Made by a program: the position numbers and the translations under genes. Of a stretch of DNA of 64,000 nucleotides, positions 61,603 through 64,000 are shown one piece after another; the first letter of the stretch is position 1; every line of letters starts with the position of its first letter. The notes beneath the pieces were generated by a model. The model was given only the letters and a program-made list of their open reading frames with translations, was not told the origin of the DNA and ran no database searches. This DNA comes from Chitinophagaceae bacterium. GTDB taxonomy: Bacteria > Bacteroidota > Bacteroidia > Chitinophagales > Chitinophagaceae. The stretch covers positions 119,837 through 183,836 of the forward strand of contig JANINS010000001.1 of the NCBI GenBank assembly GCA_024508725.1. Direction: 5' to 3'.

Positions 61603-61920
61603 TTACGGTTGCATTTCACCCATATTAAAAGGAGGCTGAGGCTCTCCATCAACAACAGGCCAAACGAATGTGGTTAATCTGCCTTCATATTCCGGCTTGC
61701 CAATTTCTTTTGCAACTTCTGGTGTATATATTCCGAGTGACACTTTTAACTCAGTGGATCTCTCAAGGTAATTATTACTTTCTAGCCATGCAGCAAACGC
61801 TGGTGTTGAAAAGGATACTGACTCAGTAAACGAGAATAAAATAGGTTTCAGGATGCCTGCTTTCATAATGCTAACGTAATTGTTCATGCAAGCCGTTGCC
61901 AGATTCGGGGATATTTCCAT
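61603..61920 (-). CDS. Small protein at the head of the sensor operon, unknown
   Basis: 105 residues (MEISPNLATACMNNYVSIMK), with no signal peptide or membrane segment. It has an N-terminal helical part, then IYTPEVAKEIGKPEYEGRLT, an acidic middle, and ends FVWPVVDGEPQPPFNMGEMQP. The reading frame is clean and is supported by the abutting stop/start with the 7-TM gene and by the promoter 22 bp upstream. It may be a ligand-binding or modulating partner of the sensor. I do not recognise it. Confidence 0.7.
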   Translation of the reverse strand: MEISPNLATACMNNYVSIMKAGILKPILFSFTESVSFSTPAFAAWLESNNYLERSTELKVSLGIYTPEVAKEIGKPEYEGRLTTFVWPVVDGEPQPPFNMGEMQP

Positions 61921-61937
61921 AAGGGGTTTGATAATTA

Positions 61938-61971
61938 CTTACTAAAGTAAGAAATTGAACTCGTAGTACAA
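61938..61971 (-). promoter_or_regulatory. Promoter with overlapping palindrome for the sensor operon
   Basis: Minus strand: TTG (61971-61969), 19 bp, TACTTTAG (61949-61942), one base off the TAnnTTTG -7 element. The perfect palindrome CTTACTAAAGTAAG (61938-61951) covers the -7 box and is 18 bp before the ATG. A bound regulator would block the promoter; the LuxR-type regulator of the operon is one candidate. Confidence 0.55.
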
Positions 61972-61985
61972 GTCTCTAACATATT

Positions 61986-62585
61986 TTAGTTGAGCTTAGC
62001 CGAGATCAGCTTCAGAAATTCATTTCTTGTAATATGATTATTTAGAAATTCTCCGTCGAAAGCCGAGGTGGTAGTTACAGAGTTTTGTTTGGAAACACCA
62101 CGCATCATCATACAAAGATGTTTGGCTTCTATTACAACAGCTACGCCTTGCGGATTCAAAGATTCTTTAATTGCTTCAAGAATTTGCGTGGTCATTCTTT
62201 CCTGCACCTGCAATCTTCTTGCATATACATCAACGATCCTTGCCAGTTTACTTAAGCCTACAATATGTCCATTAGGAATATATGCAATATGTGCTTTGCC
62301 AAAGAATGGCAGCATGTGGTGCTCACACATAGAGTAAAGTTCAATATCTTTTACGATCACCATTTCACTCACTTCTTCTTTGAACTTTGCTGAATTTAAA
62401 ATAGCTACAGCATCCATTTTATAGCCATGCGTCATGTATTGCATTGCTTTGGCCACACGTTCTGGTGTTTTTTGCAAACCTTCTCTTTCAACATCTTCAC
62501 CAATCAGCTCAAGCATTTCTTTGGTAGCCTTTGCCATTCCCTCTAAAGCATCATCACAATACTCTTCAACTTTCTTATAAGACAT
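61986..62585 (-). CDS. folE: GTP cyclohydrolase I
   Basis: 199 residues, normal. It turns GTP into 7,8-dihydroneopterin triphosphate, the first step to folate and tetrahydrobiopterin and, through PTPS/QueD, to queuosine. Conserved parts: [15 protein letters not shown], zinc-binding Cys and His in [40 protein letters not shown], and the third zinc ligand in [12 protein letters not shown]. Two PTPS-family genes follow the same direction upstream, which ties the three to pteridine synthesis. No promoter box is clear. Confidence 0.97.
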   Translation of the reverse strand: MSYKKVEEYCDDALEGMAKATKEMLELIGEDVEREGLQKTPERVAKAMQYMTHGYKMDAVAILNSAKFKEEVSEMVIVKDIELYSMCEHHMLPFFGKAHIAYIPNGHIVGLSKLARIVDVYARRLQVQERMTTQILEAIKESLNPQGVAVVIEAKHLCMMMRGVSKQNSVTTTSAFDGEFLNNHITRNEFLKLISAKLN

Positions 62586-62620
62586 AAAAGTTATTTATTT
62601 AGTCAGCATTATCTTTCAAT

Positions 62621-62645
62621 TCAGCTTCTGTTGCATCGCACACTT
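62621..62645 (+). repeat. Interspersed repeat, copy 8 (plus orientation, one base changed)
   Basis: Core GTTGCATCGCA at 62630-62640, with one mismatch to the family core, after TCAGCTTCT. It lies in the short gap between folE and the PTPS genes. Confidence 0.6.
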
Positions 62646-62659
62646 CAGGTTTCTGAACA

Positions 62660-63079
62660 CTAGTCAACAGGATACTCTACAAAATTCCTCGGCGTTTCGT
62701 ATAACCTGATCTGCAGATCAAACCTGCTTTCAATAAGAGGTCGCAACAGATCATATATCACCACAACAATATTTTCAGCTGTTGGGTTCAGATCTTTAAA
62801 CTCTTTTGTATCAAGGTTCAGGTTTTTATGATCGAAGCGTTGCAATACTTCTTTTTTAATCAGATCTGAAAGCAATTTCATGTCCATTACATAACCTGTT
62901 CTTTCGTCTGGTTCACCAACTACTTTCACCTCCAACTCATAATTATGACCATGATAATTGGGCAGATTGCACTTACCAAACACTTTTGTATTGGTTGCAT
63001 CATCCCAATCAGGCACATTCAACCTGTGTGCTGCATTAAAATGTTCCTTTCTATAAACTGCTACACGTTTACTCATCAT
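62660..63079 (-). CDS. 6-pyruvoyl-tetrahydropterin synthase / QueD-family protein, copy 1
   Basis: 139 residues. The family converts dihydroneopterin triphosphate to 6-pyruvoyl-tetrahydropterin (PTPS) or 6-carboxy-tetrahydropterin (QueD). Zinc ligands are His in EHFNAAHRL and HGHNYELEV. The catalytic Cys sits in VFGKCNLPNYHGHNY. Also present are GYVMDMKLLSDL, a catalytic Asp-His in FDHKNLNL, and the C-terminal LYETPRNFVEYPVD. The FGxCxxxxxHGHNY form resembles animal-type PTPS more than E. coli QueD. It overlaps the next copy by 4 nt (ATGA). Confidence 0.93.
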   Translation of the reverse strand: MMSKRVAVYRKEHFNAAHRLNVPDWDDATNTKVFGKCNLPNYHGHNYELEVKVVGEPDERTGYVMDMKLLSDLIKKEVLQRFDHKNLNLDTKEFKDLNPTAENIVVVIYDLLRPLIESRFDLQIRLYETPRNFVEYPVD

Positions 63080-63483
63080 CCAAAGTATTCAACATAAATT
63101 CTTGGTGTTTCGTACAACTTCACGCAATGTAATTGAACATTAGCAGGTAAATGTGGTTGCAGCTCGTTCCATATGCCGATCGCCAGGTTTTCTGTACTGC
63201 ACATTTTCCCTTTTAAAAAATCAACATCCATGTTCAGGTTCTTATGGTCAACTTTTTCAATCACATGATCTTTTATCAGCCTGCTCAGTTTCTTTACATC
63301 CATCAAAAAACCAGTATCCTGGTCAGGTTCTCCTTTTACTGTAACATACAGGTCAAAATTGTGTCCATGCCAGTTATCGTTGGCACACATTCCAAATACT
63401 TCATCATTCTTTTCCCTGCTCCAATTTGGATTATATAATTTATGTGCAGCATTAAAATGCTCCAATCTGGTAAGATACACCAT
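63076..63483 (-). CDS. 6-pyruvoyl-tetrahydropterin synthase / QueD-family protein, copy 2
   Basis: 135 residues, a tandem paralog of copy 1. Shared core: RLEHFNAAHKLYNP, VFGMCANDNWHGHNFDLYV with zinc His and catalytic Cys, TGFLMDVKKLSRL, VDHKNLNMD, and KLYETPRIYVEYFG. It differs in that Ile replaces the Asn after ETPR and the flanking loops are changed. All catalytic residues remain, so it is not a pseudogene. A minus-strand -7 box TACCTTTG at 63511-63504 lies 20 bp before the ATG at 63483; no -33 box is obvious. It is the first gene of the PTPS pair. Confidence 0.93.
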   Translation of the reverse strand: MVYLTRLEHFNAAHKLYNPNWSREKNDEVFGMCANDNWHGHNFDLYVTVKGEPDQDTGFLMDVKKLSRLIKDHVIEKVDHKNLNMDVDFLKGKMCSTENLAIGIWNELQPHLPANVQLHCVKLYETPRIYVEYFG

Positions 63484-63577
63484 CCTTATTCAATGAATTT
63501 GAGCAAAGGTAAGGTTCTAAAAAGAATAGCCTTTTCGTGTTGCGGAAATGCATTTTACCTACGACCTTTACCGCCCA

Positions 63578-64000
63578 ATGCGAATAATAGTTACCGCTGC
63601 CACAGTTGATGAATGGATGCCGGCTTACCTGCAAATTGATCCGCTTTATACAAGTGAAAGCAAACGGATGAAAGTGAGTTTTCACCAGAGCGGTGTAGGA
63701 ATGTTGGCTAGTGCAGTTTCGCTAACCAAGCTTGTTTTTGAAGAGAAGCCTGACCTCATCATACAAGTTGGAATTGCGGGCTGTTTTGATGATAAAATGC
63801 CTTTGGGTAAAGTGATCTGTATTAGCGAAGAAAACCTGGGAGATGTTGGTGTTAAAGAAGAGGGAAAATGGAAAGACATCTTTGATATGAAACTGGAAAA
63901 ATCCAGCTATCCTCCCTATGAGAAAAGAAAACTTCCCAATCAGTGGTTAAAAGAATATAATCTTTTAAAGCTTCCTGAGGTTGCATCTGTAACCATCAAC
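63578..64000 (+). CDS. mqnB: Futalosine hydrolase (3' end outside window)
   Basis: 141 codons seen from the ATG at 63578 (MRIIVTAATVDEWMPAYLQI); the frame is open to the edge. Futalosine hydrolase releases hypoxanthine from futalosine in the MqnABCD menaquinone pathway. It belongs to the PNP/UDP phosphorylase fold: VSFHQSGVGMLASAVSLTKL, then DLIIQVGIAGCFDDKMPLGK with the IAGxF loop, then GDVGVKEEGKWKDIFDM. The last two segments are specific to this branch. The C-terminal half with the catalytic region is outside. The gene is divergent from the PTPS pair with a 94-bp gap. The UbiX at 33.2 kb may serve the same quinone pathway. Confidence 0.9.
   Translation, partial: MRIIVTAATVDEWMPAYLQIDPLYTSESKRMKVSFHQSGVGMLASAVSLTKLVFEEKPDLIIQVGIAGCFDDKMPLGKVICISEENLGDVGVKEEGKWKDIFDMKLEKSSYPPYEKRKLPNQWLKEYNLLKLPEVASVTIN

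Noticed and set aside
1-64000. Prophage, integrase, transposase, tRNA or rRNA genes
   Set aside because: No matching protein motif was seen, and no cloverleaf or rRNA-like stretch was noticed by eye. A small RNA could still be missed without a covariance search.

Overview
The window comes from a member of the Bacteroidota, most likely the Chitinophagales/Chitinophagaceae. The reasons are the type IX secretion/gliding protein SprA, giant surface proteins with a T9SS type B sorting domain, type III glutamine synthetase, a menaquinone futalosine-pathway gene, and Bacteroidota-type promoters (TTTG, about 19 bp, TAnnTTTG). The DNA looks chromosomal and AT-rich. I saw no tRNA or rRNA gene, CRISPR array, integrase, transposase or prophage gene.

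Layout. 1-12.3 kb: two giant secreted surface proteins on the minus strand that share an IgGFc-binding-like module. 12.5-14.7 kb: rpsL-rpsG and ilvE. 14.8-16.4 kb: an unknown gene, rdgB and a thioesterase. 16.4-19.7 kb: a light-sensing cassette of single-domain response regulator, bacteriophytochrome kinase and heme oxygenase. 19.7-22.8 kb: aroE overlapping a ComA-family phosphosulfolactate synthase gene, then a TPR protein. 22.9-27.3 kb: small secreted proteins, yidC and a DUF4407-type membrane coiled-coil protein. 27.3-29.9 kb: a manganese module with a DtxR/MntR-type regulator, an Nramp transporter fused to a UspA domain, and a 16-bp operator candidate lying over the regulator's -7 box. 30-38.6 kb: a lipoprotein, a GT35 glucan-phosphorylase-like protein with Thr where the PLP lysine should be, ubiX, an ECF sigma factor with a membrane partner, an SDR, and a PL14-like lipoprotein. 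38.8-46.7 kb: ruvA-sprA. 46.8-53.7 kb: lipid and envelope genes fabH, a deacetylase/formyltransferase pair, an outer-membrane barrel, fabD, accB and accC. 53.8-55.9 kb: an M48 peptidase and two small Spy-like exported proteins. 56-58.2 kb: type III glutamine synthetase. 58.3-61.9 kb: a compact operon of a 105-aa protein, a 7-TM protein, a NarX/DesK-type kinase, a LuxR-type regulator and a polytopic membrane protein. 62-64 kb: folE, two tandem 6-pyruvoyl-tetrahydropterin synthase paralogs, and the start of a divergent mqnB.

The non-coding DNA holds the main unexplained structure. At least eight intergenic gaps carry a short interspersed repeat with the core GTTGCGTCGCA, in both orientations and at least three flank subtypes. 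Two copies share 30 identical bases 30 kb apart, and one lies in a roughly 156-bp element with 10-bp inverted ends (MITE-like). There is also a 19-bp-stem AT-rich hairpin after fabD, a 16-bp-period degenerate tandem repeat between accB and accC, and an inverted-repeat element before ubiX. The strongest protein oddities are the lysine-less GT35 protein, the 7-TM/kinase operon whose promoter overlaps a perfect 14-bp palindrome, and the paired IgGFc-like adhesins.
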